Positions 55,351 through 64,000 of a DNA stretch of 64,000 bases are shown in pieces (the stretch's first letter is position 1; every line of letters begins with the position of its first letter). The position numbers were made by a program, and so were the translations under genes. The stretch covers positions 4,278,001-4,342,000 of the forward strand of contig CM056876.1 of the NCBI GenBank assembly GCA_029876055.1. The letters are read 5' to 3'. The stretch comes from Madurella fahalii. Taxonomy: Eukaryota > Ascomycota > Sordariomycetes > Sordariales. The notes beneath the pieces were generated by a model. It ran no database searches. It was not told where the DNA came from and saw only the letters and a list, made by a program, of their open reading frames with translations.

Positions 55351-56545
55351 ATGGAGACACCTAGTCCGTCGGGGCCGCGCGTACCCCCGGTCACCGTCCC
55401 AGCCACGTTTTCTTTGACTCCCCAACCCGATGAGCCTTGCGGCCACGAGATTGCCTCGAACGGTGATACCATTCTCGTTCTAAACAATGCAAATGCGCCA
55501 TTTGCCGTTTAGGATGCCGCAGTTGCGCCAGCACCAGCATCGGCATCGGCGCCGGCATCGGAATGTAAACCGGTATTTGCAACGAGCGGATCGCGGTGTT
55601 CGGCAAAACCCATCACGTTTCTTGTTTCATCCCACCATCTAAAGTCTGCCTCACCCGTGTGCAACGCGGCGCTCAGTGGGCCCTGGAAGGAGTCCGTTCT
55701 TACCAAGGAAAGTCGTCACCGGATCCTCGCTGAGGATTGGGACGCCGAGGCCCTGCTGATCATTCTAAATGCCGTCCACGGCCGCAATAGCCGAGTCCCA
55801 ACGACCGTCACACTCGAAATGCTTTGCAAGATCTCCGTTCTGGTCGACTACAACCATGTCCACGAGGCCGTGCGGTTCCCTTCCTTGCTCTGGATTGATG
55901 GCTTGCGCGCCTCCGTTCCCAAGACTTTTGGCAGGGAGCTTGTCCTTTGGTTATGTGTCTCCTGGATCTTCAAGGACGACGACATTTTCAAAGCAGTCAC
56001 TGGGACCGCTATGCGGGAGAGCAAGCAGCAAGTCTCCGCTCTTCAGCTCCCTATTTCCGTAACAGTCATCGGTATGTCTCTATGGCGTGCTTACAGCACT
56101 AGTACCGTACTGTGCATGTTGACGGCATTCTATAGACCAAATAAATATGCGGAGGGGAAAAGCACTTGTCTCTCTAGCGGATTCTTTAGAATTCCTCAAG
56201 AAAAGTTTCATCAACGGTACGGAAGGATGCTCTTTTGAATGCCGATCGATTTTGCTGGGTACACTCATGAAGACGATGCTAGCACATCGGATACAAAATC
56301 GAGAAGGATGTTACTTCCGAGGGATGAGTGTCAACGAAGCTGCTCAGCAGGTTGAAGCCATAAAACCTCTGGATATAATATGGCGTGTGAAAGATTCCGA
56401 GTATCATTGTTACAGCTTTTCTTTGAGCGATGTTACAAGAACACTCGCTAGAAGCGTCTTGGATGACATTAAACCGCTGGAGTTGAAGGGACTCAGCGAC
56501 GAGGAAGGAAAGATTGATGGGCAAAACAAGGCGAGACCCCCATGA
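55351..56545 (+). pseudogene. BTB/POZ-domain protein with a premature stop
   Basis: Two exons (55351-56071, 56136-56545; 64-bp intron with GTATGT donor) would give 376 residues. The start METPSPSGPRVPPVTVPATF is followed by a BTB-like strand (NGDTILVLNNANAPFAV). A TAG at 55510-55512 sits where the family has Trp. Beyond it the frame is open: ITFLVSSHHLKSASPV, ILAEDWDAEALLIILNAVHG, ISVLVDYNHVHEAVRF, then a C-terminal EGCSFECRSILLGTL. Fungal BTB proteins of this type are of unknown role. TGG to TAG is a G-to-A change in TpG context, compatible with RIP. An intron ending at that TAG would shift the frame, so splicing does not rescue it. Confidence 0.78.
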
Positions 56546-56995
56546 AGTGGTAGTCTGAGTTTTAGCGCACGGGACTGTGTCTGTGGTCTCACCACACTGC
56601 TAGGATTGAGCTTGGTTTCCTTGAATGTCTTGTACTCCTTTCCTCTTCTCGACTAATTTTCAATCTGATACATTTAAGGTCAATAAGAAGCTATATTTTT
56701 GTTATTCAAAGCTTTAGCCTACGTTAATCATATTGAATGCTGTTATCTAATATCAAAATAGCTTCTATTACAATCTACTGCGTTTTCCTAATGGTAGTAC
56801 TAAGCAGGTAGCTAGCATGTCGTTAGAGGCAAGTAAGAGTCACAAGCTTGTCTATCTCATGTAACTTAATAAAAACCTCTCGCGAGGTAGCTAAACCGGT
56901 AGTAATAATGATTAATTTGCTTGGCTCTTATTCATATTTTATCCCGCACCCACCATAGACGGTCATTATGTACCGACACCGGTATACTAGAGCCA
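56546..56995. other. Intergenic between convergent genes
   Basis: AT-rich 3' regions of the BTB pseudogene and the S28 peptidase gene. No further feature. Confidence 0.55.
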
Positions 56996-58838
56996 TTATA
57001 CCTCCCACGGCAACCCCTTCCTCCTCTCCTCATAATACCCGCCCACCCACGCTTTCATATTCACCACGACCTCCCCCACCAACTCTCTCAACCCCTCGTT
57101 CGCCTCCCAGTTCGGTTCGTACAGATCCGAGCAATGCGTTCCGCCCTTGACCAGCCTCACTGGCAGCTGTTCGGTGCTCTGGACCGGGCCGCCCGGCCTG
57201 TAGACCGAGGAAAGCGTGACGTCCCGCCAAGGGTCCAGCTCCCCGTTCGTGTGCATCACCCTGGACGTGTTGGTCACGCCCCACCCTCCCGTAAACTTGT
57301 TCACGTCCTCGGCCGTCCTGCCTCGTTCGAGGCCGACCTCGCCTTCGGCAAAGATAAGCGGGCAGAGGCCGCGCCAGTAGTCGGTGGTGATGAGGCGCGA
57401 GACCAGCGTCGTTCGGTTCTGGGGGTCGCCGTTGAACCACCATTCGAAGCTTTTGCGGCGTTGGTGTGAGTAGGTAATTCAGACACTCAACGGGACGGGG
57501 GAGATGGGAAGACACGTACGGTTCGTTGCAGAGCATCCAGTACCATTGACGGTTCATGAAGCCGTCCAGGGATAGGTCCTTGTAAGACAAGTTGTCCGGG
57601 TCCTGGTTCTTGAAGCAGGCCGTGTTGTTCCGGCCCTGCCACTCGGGGTAGCCCGAGTACTGGCATCCTGAGGCTCGACGTTAGCTTATCCCTCTCAGGG
57701 TCTGGGCAAGGATGCCACCGCCCAGTATGAGGAGTGGGCTTGACTTACTGCCATCGACAACATTCTCACGTATGTGCTTGGCGTAGCCCTCCAGCGCCTT
57801 TGTCAGGCCAACGCCCTCGGCGCCAGGCACGGGGTTGGTCGAGTTCGGCCAGACGCCCTCGACATAATCGCAGAAGCGGTAATACGGGACACGACCCGTC
57901 AAGTTCTGCGAGTAGAATTGAGTTGATTGCCACAGCCATGGGCCCGTCTCCAGCGCACTGTGGACCAAAACCGGTCAGCTACCTACTCTTGGTCAATCAC
58001 TCAACGGGCAAAAGGCCACTCACTAAGCAAAATCCAGGTCGGTCACGTCGCCGAGCATAAACTTGTCCTTGAGCGCCTGCTTCTCGTCGGGTGAGCCAAA
58101 GCTCAACACCGAATCAACATACTCGATGACGGCCGCGACATCAGAGCTGCAGTTACACGGCGTGGCTTCCTGTACAGGCACGAGATAGTGCCAGAAATCG
58201 CTGACGGCCTCCACGACGCCGCTGGAGCTGTAGTACGCCCAAAAGGTGCCGGGGTCGGTCGCGGCTAGCCAGTGGGCCAAGGCGCCGCCGTAGGAGCCGC
58301 CCATGAAGATCCAAGGCGCCTCCGCCGCGGAGCTGGCGCCGGTGGGGTCGAAGGGCGGGACGAAGTTCTTGGCAAAGTAGGTCATGTCCTTGAGCGAGTT
58401 GTCGAGGGTGAGATGCTGCAGATTCTCGACCGTCAGGTTGTCGTAGGGTGAAGACTGGCCCCAGTAACGGTGCTCCACGACGACGACGGCGCCACCAGTG
58501 TTTTGTGCTAGCAGGCCCGACAGGCGCTCCGTGCCCATCCATGTGAGGTTGAAGTTCGTTGCCGACTGCTCGCCAGGGTTGACGAGATAGACTGGCGAGC
58601 CCGGGCCGTTCCAAAACTCGGTGCCATACCAATACCGCTGTTTGAAGGTGCCTAGGCTGGGGTTGGAGTGGTTGATGAGCTGGTCAAAGGTGCCCCAGCC
58701 GTTGAAGTCCTCGGCCCGCTTGTCTAAGGTTTTGGTTCTGGTGCTGTCGGGGCCAATGTCAATGGCGCTGCTGCGGAAGAGCGCCGAAGCATGACCGGCG
58801 AGCGCAAGTGCCGTAACGGCGTCACTCAACAGCCTCAT
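56996..58838 (-). CDS. Secreted serine peptidase, family S28, 541 aa
   Basis: Four exons (58024-58838, 57749-57957, 57520-57667, 56996-57449) with GT-AG introns of 66, 81 and 70 bp give 541 residues. A signal peptide (MRLLSDAVTALALAGHASAL) is followed by the S28 pattern. The elements are FKQRYWYGTEFWNGPGSPVY, VVVVEHRYWGQSSPYDNL and the nucleophile WIFMGGSYGGALAHW (Ser about residue 182). Later come TNGELDPWRDV (Asp) and VKGGTHCSDLY (His). The triad is complete and the length fits. Family members are extracellular or vacuolar enzymes that cleave after proline, often at acid pH. Sequons (NLT, NHS, NCS) suggest glycosylation. Confidence 0.93.
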
Positions 58839-59565
58839 GTTGAACTGATGGTGTTCCTAACATGAGAGGAAGGCGTAGCATCGGCCTTCGGAGCAACAGC
58901 AACGAGGACAATGCACCCGTTCTTAACCATTGTTCACGACCATTCGATTCCATGTCGGGGCCCCAGGGCGTTACAAAATGAGGACGGGGCACTGCCCCCA
59001 GAGGATGCAGCGAACCGCAGTGGGGAATTGGCCGCTTTCCTCGGGCGTTGCGTGATGTCGGCGAATGCCATTGGGCGTTCACAGGCTGTGGAACCTAATG
59101 GGTAATGCGTGGCCACGCAGTCTTGGCTCTCCTGTTTACAGCGTGGCGATCTGACAGGCACAGTGACAGCTTGCTCTGGTTGAAGGCGCCCTATTTCCGT
59201 GTGCTGTGGGCGCTAGGCGCTTGGCCTGCATACGCTGCAATGCAATGGTGCTCGTCTCTGCGTGAAGCTGGTGCCTGATGTGGTAGCAGGGGATGGGATG
59301 ACCCGGCAGCATGCCGAGTCGGATGCCGGCAGGATGTTTGCAGCCCAGCCCGCTCTGTTCCATTGGGTAGACCCATGATCTACGGTGGATGCCTTCCTCA
59401 TCCGGCTCTCAGCCATCCAGAAGGAATCGCTGCGGAGCCATGGCTGAGGCTGAGCCGTTGCTGGATCCGCAGATCTCCAAGGCAGTCATCTGCCCTAACA
59501 CCCCGCACTCGTCCAGCCTCCGACAAAACTCGCAATTCTGACCCCTTCACTAACAATCGTCCAAT
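58839..59565. other. Intergenic, no gene recognised
   Basis: Upstream region of the S28 peptidase gene and of tRNA-Tyr. No other feature could be supported. Confidence 0.5.
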
Positions 59566-59653
59566 CCCCTTGTGGTGTAGTTGGCTATCACGTTCGGCTG
59601 TAAAGGAATTTATTGATACCGAAAGGTCACCGGCTCGATTCCGGTCGAGGGGA
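59566..59653 (+). tRNA. tRNA-Tyr (anticodon GTA) with a 14-nt intron
   Basis: Acceptor strands CCCCTTG (59566-59572) and CGAGGGG (59646-59652) pair, with one G-U. The anticodon arm TTCGG/CCGAA encloses CTGTAA plus A, with anticodon GTA at 59600-59602. A 14-nt intron (59604-59617) sits after position 37, as in eukaryotic tRNA-Tyr. The T arm is ACCGG/CCGGT with loop CTCGATT, so position 54 is C rather than T. The C1-G72 pair is the eukaryotic tRNA-Tyr identity feature. The discriminator is A. Confidence 0.93.
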
Positions 59654-59659
59654 CTTTAC

Positions 59660-59664
59660 TTTTT
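59660..59664 (+). terminator. Pol III T-run terminator of tRNA-Tyr
   Basis: Five consecutive Ts begin 7 bp after the tRNA, followed by further T clusters up to about 59690. This is the usual RNA polymerase III stop. Confidence 0.8.
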
Positions 59665-59723
59665 CTTTTCTTTTACTTTTTGCCCTTCTTCAACACAACC
59701 CTCAAATCCCCAGATTCCCAAAA

Positions 59724-61055
59724 TCAACCCCCTATTCCATGCAAACACCAAACCGCCTCATCCGTCTCCTCCCGCCTCGTTACATTAAATCCGCTTACAC
59801 TAACCCTCACCCACAAACTCCTCTCCAGCTCCGCATTTCCAACCCTCTCGTCAGCGCTCACTGCACCAGGAAGCGCATCCACCAGCCTAAACCCACACTT
59901 CTCAATCCTCGGCAGCACGGCATCGACGTACTCCTTTGGCGTCTTGACGGTGTACACCTCGCTATGGCAAACATTGGTGCACTTCTGGCTGCATGTGCGC
60001 CTGCCTTTGGCGCTGACAGTGCACGAGTTTGTGCACTTTTTCTTGCTGCAGTCTTCCGTGGTGCGGCAATCGCTCAGCCAGCCGTGGACGACCCCTGAGA
60101 TGGCGGGCGTGGTGGTGTTGGCGGAGATGAAGTACTGGTTCCAGGCCGGGTCGTGGCCGGTGCAAGCGTAGGCGTGGGCGGGTTTGGTCTTGGAGGCGGC
60201 GAAGAGAGCGGTGATGAGGGCGGCGAAACGGGTTCTTCGGGGCTGGGAGTTATTGGCGGGGGGGTTGCTGCGTCGGCGTTGGAGGTTTTGGGTTGCCGGG
60301 CGGCGGATGAACCAGGTTCGGTTGCAAGAAGAGGCATCGGACGCCTCCTGTCCTCGTGCCTTAGCCGCTTGTCGCTGCTTGTTCCTCGTCGTCAGCCGCC
60401 GCCATAGTAGGTAGGTCGCAATCCCGCCCAAAACCCCGCCCAGAACGGTCAGGATGACGATGGCCAGCTGGTTGCGATACGACTGCTTCAGCCTCTCGAG
60501 CTCTTCGCCCATGAGCAACCGACCCACGGCGGCGAGGCATTGCTCGGGATACCGGTCTGTCGCCGCCCAGTTCCACATCTTGTTGCCGTCGCAGATGACG
60601 CCCTGGACGTCGACACGTACCGTCATCTGGCACGCATTGTAGGCGTACTCGGGATCGCTGCAGTCGTTACAGCCGTAATAGCACGCGTCGTACACCTCAG
60701 TGCGGGCGGCTTGTTTCCACCGTGCCGAATCACCGTTGACGGTAGCATTGGCGATTAGGTTTTGGACTCGGGTGACTAGGGCGTAGGTTGTACCGCCGGT
60801 GATGGCGCCGCCTATTAAGAGGCCGAGAGGGATGGCAAAGCGGGAGAGGGAGGATTGTTCCTCTTCCAGCTCCTCTTCTGGTTCCCTTTCGGCCTCCTTG
60901 TTGGTGGGCTGTAGTTGATGCGTCGTCTCATCACCAAGCCGGTCATCGGAGGCGCACGAGGATCGTGGGGAACCGCTGGACTCTGCTGGCGGTGGGTTCA
61001 GAATGCTACCATGATCACTCGAAGGTCGCGAATCGTCGCTTATACAGTCTTCCAT
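59724..61055 (-). CDS. Cysteine-rich membrane protein of unknown function, 443 aa
   Basis: A single exon starting MEDCISDDSRPSSDHGS. The first about 75 residues are acidic and disordered (EAEREPEEELEEEQ). A membrane segment follows (FAIPLGLLIGGAITGG). Next is a luminal domain with cysteines (ACYYGCNDCSDPEY, NACQ, VICDG), then a second membrane segment (LAIVILTVLGGVLGGIATYLL). A basic linker and a C-terminal domain come last, with many cysteines (DCRTTEDCSKKKCTNSC, CSQKCTNVCH) and a C-terminal WCLHGIGG. The C-terminal domain begins after a hydrophobic stretch near AALITALFAA, so topology is uncertain. No known domain is evident. Confidence 0.72.
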   Translation of the reverse strand: MEDCISDDSRPSSDHGSILNPPPAESSGSPRSSCASDDRLGDETTHQLQPTNKEAEREPEEELEEEQSSLSRFAIPLGLLIGGAITGGTTYALVTRVQNLIANATVNGDSARWKQAARTEVYDACYYGCNDCSDPEYAYNACQMTVRVDVQGVICDGNKMWNWAATDRYPEQCLAAVGRLLMGEELERLKQSYRNQLAIVILTVLGGVLGGIATYLLWRRLTTRNKQRQAAKARGQEASDASSCNRTWFIRRPATQNLQRRRSNPPANNSQPRRTRFAALITALFAASKTKPAHAYACTGHDPAWNQYFISANTTTPAISGVVHGWLSDCRTTEDCSKKKCTNSCTVSAKGRRTCSQKCTNVCHSEVYTVKTPKEYVDAVLPRIEKCGFRLVDALPGAVSADERVGNAELERSLWVRVSVSGFNVTRREETDEAVWCLHGIGG

Positions 61056-61118
61056 GGTGATGTTTATCGTAACCCAGCCTCGAAGAGAATATTTTTTTCG
61101 GATGTGGTACGGCGCCTA

Positions 61119-61166
61119 GAGCAAGAGCAAGAGCAAGAGCAAGAGCAAGAGCAAGAGCAAGAGCAA
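61119..61166. repeat. (GAGCAA)8 hexanucleotide repeat
   Basis: Eight perfect tandem GAGCAA units lie 64-111 bp upstream of the start codon of the 443-aa membrane protein gene, probably in its leader or promoter. On the minus strand the unit reads TTGCTC. Confidence 0.9.
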
Positions 61167-61690
61167 GCTGAACTTGGTGGCACGTTGCGAGGGGAAAACT
61201 ATGGCTGCTTGTTGGTTTTTTCAGCTCAGCTGAGCTATGAACGCCGCTAAATCTGGCAGGGCCGCCATCCCTTTGCCATTCCAATCAGCAGCATCATCAG
61301 GATGTGGGGTTGGACGCTTCGGTTCTTGGCAGGTTCGGATGGCGTGGTCTAGGCCGGCTTAGCTGAGCTTGGTATTGACCCCGGAACCACCGAGCCGGGG
61401 ATATCCAGGTCAAGTCGCTGACACGCAGACCCGACACGCACGGAACTTGTTGAAGTTAATTACAACAAACTTCTCTTTACACGACGCTAAGCCGGGATGC
61501 TTATGAGACGCTACATATACCGTCAAGCCGATGACTCGTGCAACGTGATTGAGGCCACATATGGAATGTCCAAAGGCCAACTGGACACCTTTAACAAAAG
61601 ACAACATAGAGTTAGGCTGGCTACGATAACCTATGGGCCGGTACCACAATCTGTCTGAGCTTGGGGACTTCGCCTATGTCTTTGCCTATC
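61167..61690. other. Intergenic, no gene recognised
   Basis: It probably contains the promoter of the membrane protein gene. The missing 5' part of the chitinase gene could not be recognised here. Confidence 0.45.
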
Positions 61691-63789
61691 GCGGATGCTG
61701 TGTGCGGCCCCCAGAAGCCCGGGACTGGTATGTTCCTACCTCTTCTCTGCGCACTTGATATGCCGATCTGACATTGCTGGACACACTTGCAGTCCGCCCT
61801 CCCGCGGGTACCAACATCAGCACGCTCAACCCTTGTCCGCTGAACTCATGTTGCAATATCTGGGGGCAATGCGGTGAGTAACCCTCGTTACTTTGCTTCC
61901 GAACTACCATACGCCATCCTTATCCACCCCCTTACATGGGCATGCTCCCCGGGGGCAAAGCCCCTTTTTACGATCCTGCATGCGCCCACCCATACATTGC
62001 CACCATTCCGCTTTGGTCGTCCTATTGCAGCACATTCTGCGCGCCTCGAGTTAGTAGTTGCCTCTTATACCTTGCTAACCTATCTTGGGGCCCAGGGACC
62101 ACCAAGGAGTTCTGCAAAATTACTGGAGACGGAACCCCGGGGATGGGAACATGCATCAGCAATTGTGGCATGGACATAGTAAACAACAAGAATGCGCCAG
62201 CAGTGTACCGGAAAATCTGGTATTTCGAGGCCTGGAATTCCGAGCGCCAGTGTTTGTGGATGGACGTCACCTCCTTCGATGAAAGCAGATTTACCCACAT
62301 CCACTTTGCCTTCGCGGACATCACCCCAGACTTCCAAGTCGACGTCACCAAAGTCCAGGCCCAATTCAATAAGTTCAAAGCTCTCAGGGCTATCCAAGAG
62401 GATTGTCGCCTTCGACGGCTGGGCCGCGTCGACGAGCCCGACTACATTTCAGATCTTCCGTGAGGGCGGTTAGTAACTTTTTCCGCCCCTTGATCCTTTT
62501 TTAAGCCGGTCACTGATGATAGTCTTCTTGTTATTAGTTAATCCTGCCAACCGTGTCAGGCTTGCAGAGAACATTGCCAACTACGCCAACCAACACGGGC
62601 TCGACGGCACCGACATTGACTGGGAATATCCTGCTGCCCCCGATATCCCCGGCATTCCTCCCGCAGAACCCATTGATGGGCCCAATTATCTAGCATTTCT
62701 AAAGCTGTTGAACAGTATGTTACCTGCCGTCAAATCGCTCTCTATCGCGGCCCCGGCGAGTCACTGGTATCTAAGGGGCTTCCAATCAACGAGATGGGCA
62801 TGGTACTCGATTACATTGTGTACATGACGTACGATCTCCACGGCCAGTGGGATGCTGGCTCCAAGTGGTCCCAGGATGGCTGCCGGGGTGGCAACTGTCT
62901 TCGATCCCACATCAACATGACTGAGACCCACAATGCTCTGGTCATGATCACCAAGGCCGGAGTGCCCACCAACAAGATCGTCGTTGGAGTTACCAGCTAT
63001 GGCTGCTCCTTCAAGATGAAGGACCGCAAATGCAGAGGGCCGATATGCGAATTTACTGGCACCTCAAACGTCTCGCACGCCCTTCCCGGCCCCTGCACGG
63101 GAACCCAAGGGTACATTTCCAACGCCTAGATCAACGAATACATGAGACTCGACAAGCTTGCCAAACGAGATGGCGTCGGCAAGCGCGCCGCCGTCAGCGT
63201 CAAGATGTATTATGATAAGGCAACACGATCCAACGTAGCCATCCTCGACACCAACCGTGCCTGCGGAGATTTCAGTTCCTACAAGAACGAGTACGTCCCG
63301 ACCAACATCGCCAAGCAGGTCGAGCTATGCTTCAATAACAAGCAGTATCTGTTTCTGGCAGCCAGGGGCCCCTCGACACCATCTGCACCCAAACACCTGG
63401 AGCGCCGTTGCCATACTGCGAACACAATCAGTGGAGCGCGCTGCCCGGGCTTGACCGTGTGAAGTCCTTTGGTATCACCTACCAGGACATCATGAAAGCG
63501 TGAGTTTCCCACACACAGTCCCTGGCTACGTTGGGTCTTCTATTCTGAATCCCGGTACACTAACGTTGTCTCCTTGTCAAACAGAGCGTTGACGACTTGG
63601 AAAAACAACGGCAAGAAGAACGGGGCCGAGTTCAACCCTGACAGCCCAGGCTCCGTAACTTTTTTTGATTCAAATGACTCGGATACGGACAAGTTGGTGG
63701 AACTAGGTTTGGTCAGACTCCCTGTCTGCAAGCTCTCTGAAACGAACTTCAACTGGGGACGCAACAATGGCGACTTCTTTCCTTGTTAG
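61691..63789 (+). pseudogene. GH18 chitinase with chitin-binding module, multiply broken
   Basis: The readable part begins VCGPQKPGT, then a 65-bp intron (61728-61792), a chitin-binding type-1 module (NPCPLNSCCNIWGQCG), a 222-bp intron (61874-62095) and EFCKITGDGTPGMG. The GH18 barrel follows, with FTHIHFAFADI and the intact catalytic motif DGTDIDWEYP. Lesions are an extra base near 62394, a lost base near 62781, a TAG at 63127-63129 (probably from CAG) and another frame change near 63340. Introns at 62469-62537 and 63500-63584 are still recognisable. The signal peptide and any LysM modules upstream are missing. Such enzymes are secreted and bind and cut chitin. This copy cannot make a full protein. 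Confidence 0.85.
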
Positions 63790-64000
63790 GTTTGAATGGA
63801 CGACCCCAAAGAAAAAAGGAGCTAAGAAAAGATAGGGTAGGCCCACCGTCAAGACTTTAACGTTTTCGGGTTTTAGTTTCCTAAAGTCAATAATTTATTC
63901 CGCCTCTTCTCTAGTAACCTAGTAACTGCCCTCTTACTACCTTACTTACCCATTCGCGTGACCGTTAGTCGAATCCGACCTTGATGATTTCTACATGTCG
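63790..64000. other. Window end, no feature
   Basis: Sequence 3' of the chitinase pseudogene; no coding or repeat signal is seen. Confidence 0.5.

Noticed and set aside
55463..55512. An intron (GTGATA...TTTAG) that would remove the TAG in the BTB gene
   Set aside because: At 50 bp it would shift the frame and remove the conserved strand NGDTILVLNN; the downstream frame would be lost.
56921..57469. A 182-codon plus-strand frame over the S28 peptidase
   Set aside because: Antisense of exon 4 of the peptidase, with no motifs of its own.
14975..63789. A secondary-metabolite or catabolic gene cluster
   Set aside because: No backbone synthase, cluster regulator or dedicated transporter is present, and GST, GMC oxidase, hydrolases and chitinase are scattered between repeats and pseudogenes.

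Overview
This window looks like a repeat-rich stretch of a filamentous ascomycete genome (Pezizomycotina, probably Sordariomycetes). The genes have short GT-AG introns of about 50-80 bp with CTRAC-type branch sites. There is an intron-containing nuclear tRNA-Tyr. The gene families are typically fungal: a NACHT-ankyrin NLR, a GMC alcohol oxidase, an S28 peptidase, small cysteine-rich secreted proteins and a GH18 chitinase. The transposons are fungal Fot1/pogo, Ty3/gypsy and Ty1/copia types, and some carry dense C-to-T / G-to-A decay of the kind left by repeat-induced point mutation (RIP).

Layout. 1-14 kb is a stack of nested transposons: a Fot1-like element (1138-10755) split by a RIP-decayed Ty3/gypsy element (1852-9603, 5-bp target duplication GAAGG), itself hit by a solo LTR (7179-7537, TGTAT), followed by fragments of other Fot1-like and copia-like elements. 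15-28.6 kb is gene-bearing: a glutathione S-transferase (3 exons), a NACHT-ankyrin NLR (2 exons), a broken alpha/beta hydrolase, a small 8-cysteine secreted protein, an alcohol-oxidase-like GMC enzyme (4 exons) and a frameshifted unknown gene. 28.9-46.7 kb is mostly repeats: a minisatellite, a second decayed Fot1-like element, many solo LTRs with exact 5-bp target duplications, an intact Fot1-like transposon with a 557-aa transposase (41726-43586) and a MITE (44756-44942). Among these lie a broken acetate-transporter-family gene and a 100-aa six-cysteine secreted protein (36883-37365). 47-64 kb is gene-bearing again: a 798-aa polytopic membrane protein, a secreted hydrolase, a sugar-transporter tail, a BTB-domain pseudogene, a secreted S28 serine peptidase, tRNA-Tyr, a cysteine-rich membrane protein and a GH18 chitinase pseudogene.

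The genes do not form an evident pathway cluster. Secreted enzymes, candidate effectors, an NLR and decaying genes mixed with young and old transposons suggest an accessory or subtelomere-like compartment. The most unusual signals are three. First, the Fot1-like ends share an architecture of two 17-bp subterminal repeats, which in one element has expanded to a 13-copy minisatellite. Second, a family of about 270-310 bp TG...CA elements has 5-bp target duplications and, in some copies, internal tRNA-like A and B boxes. Third, a small secreted protein gene appears to need a GC-AG intron. Splice sites, target duplications and reading frames were read by eye; no alignment or database search was run.
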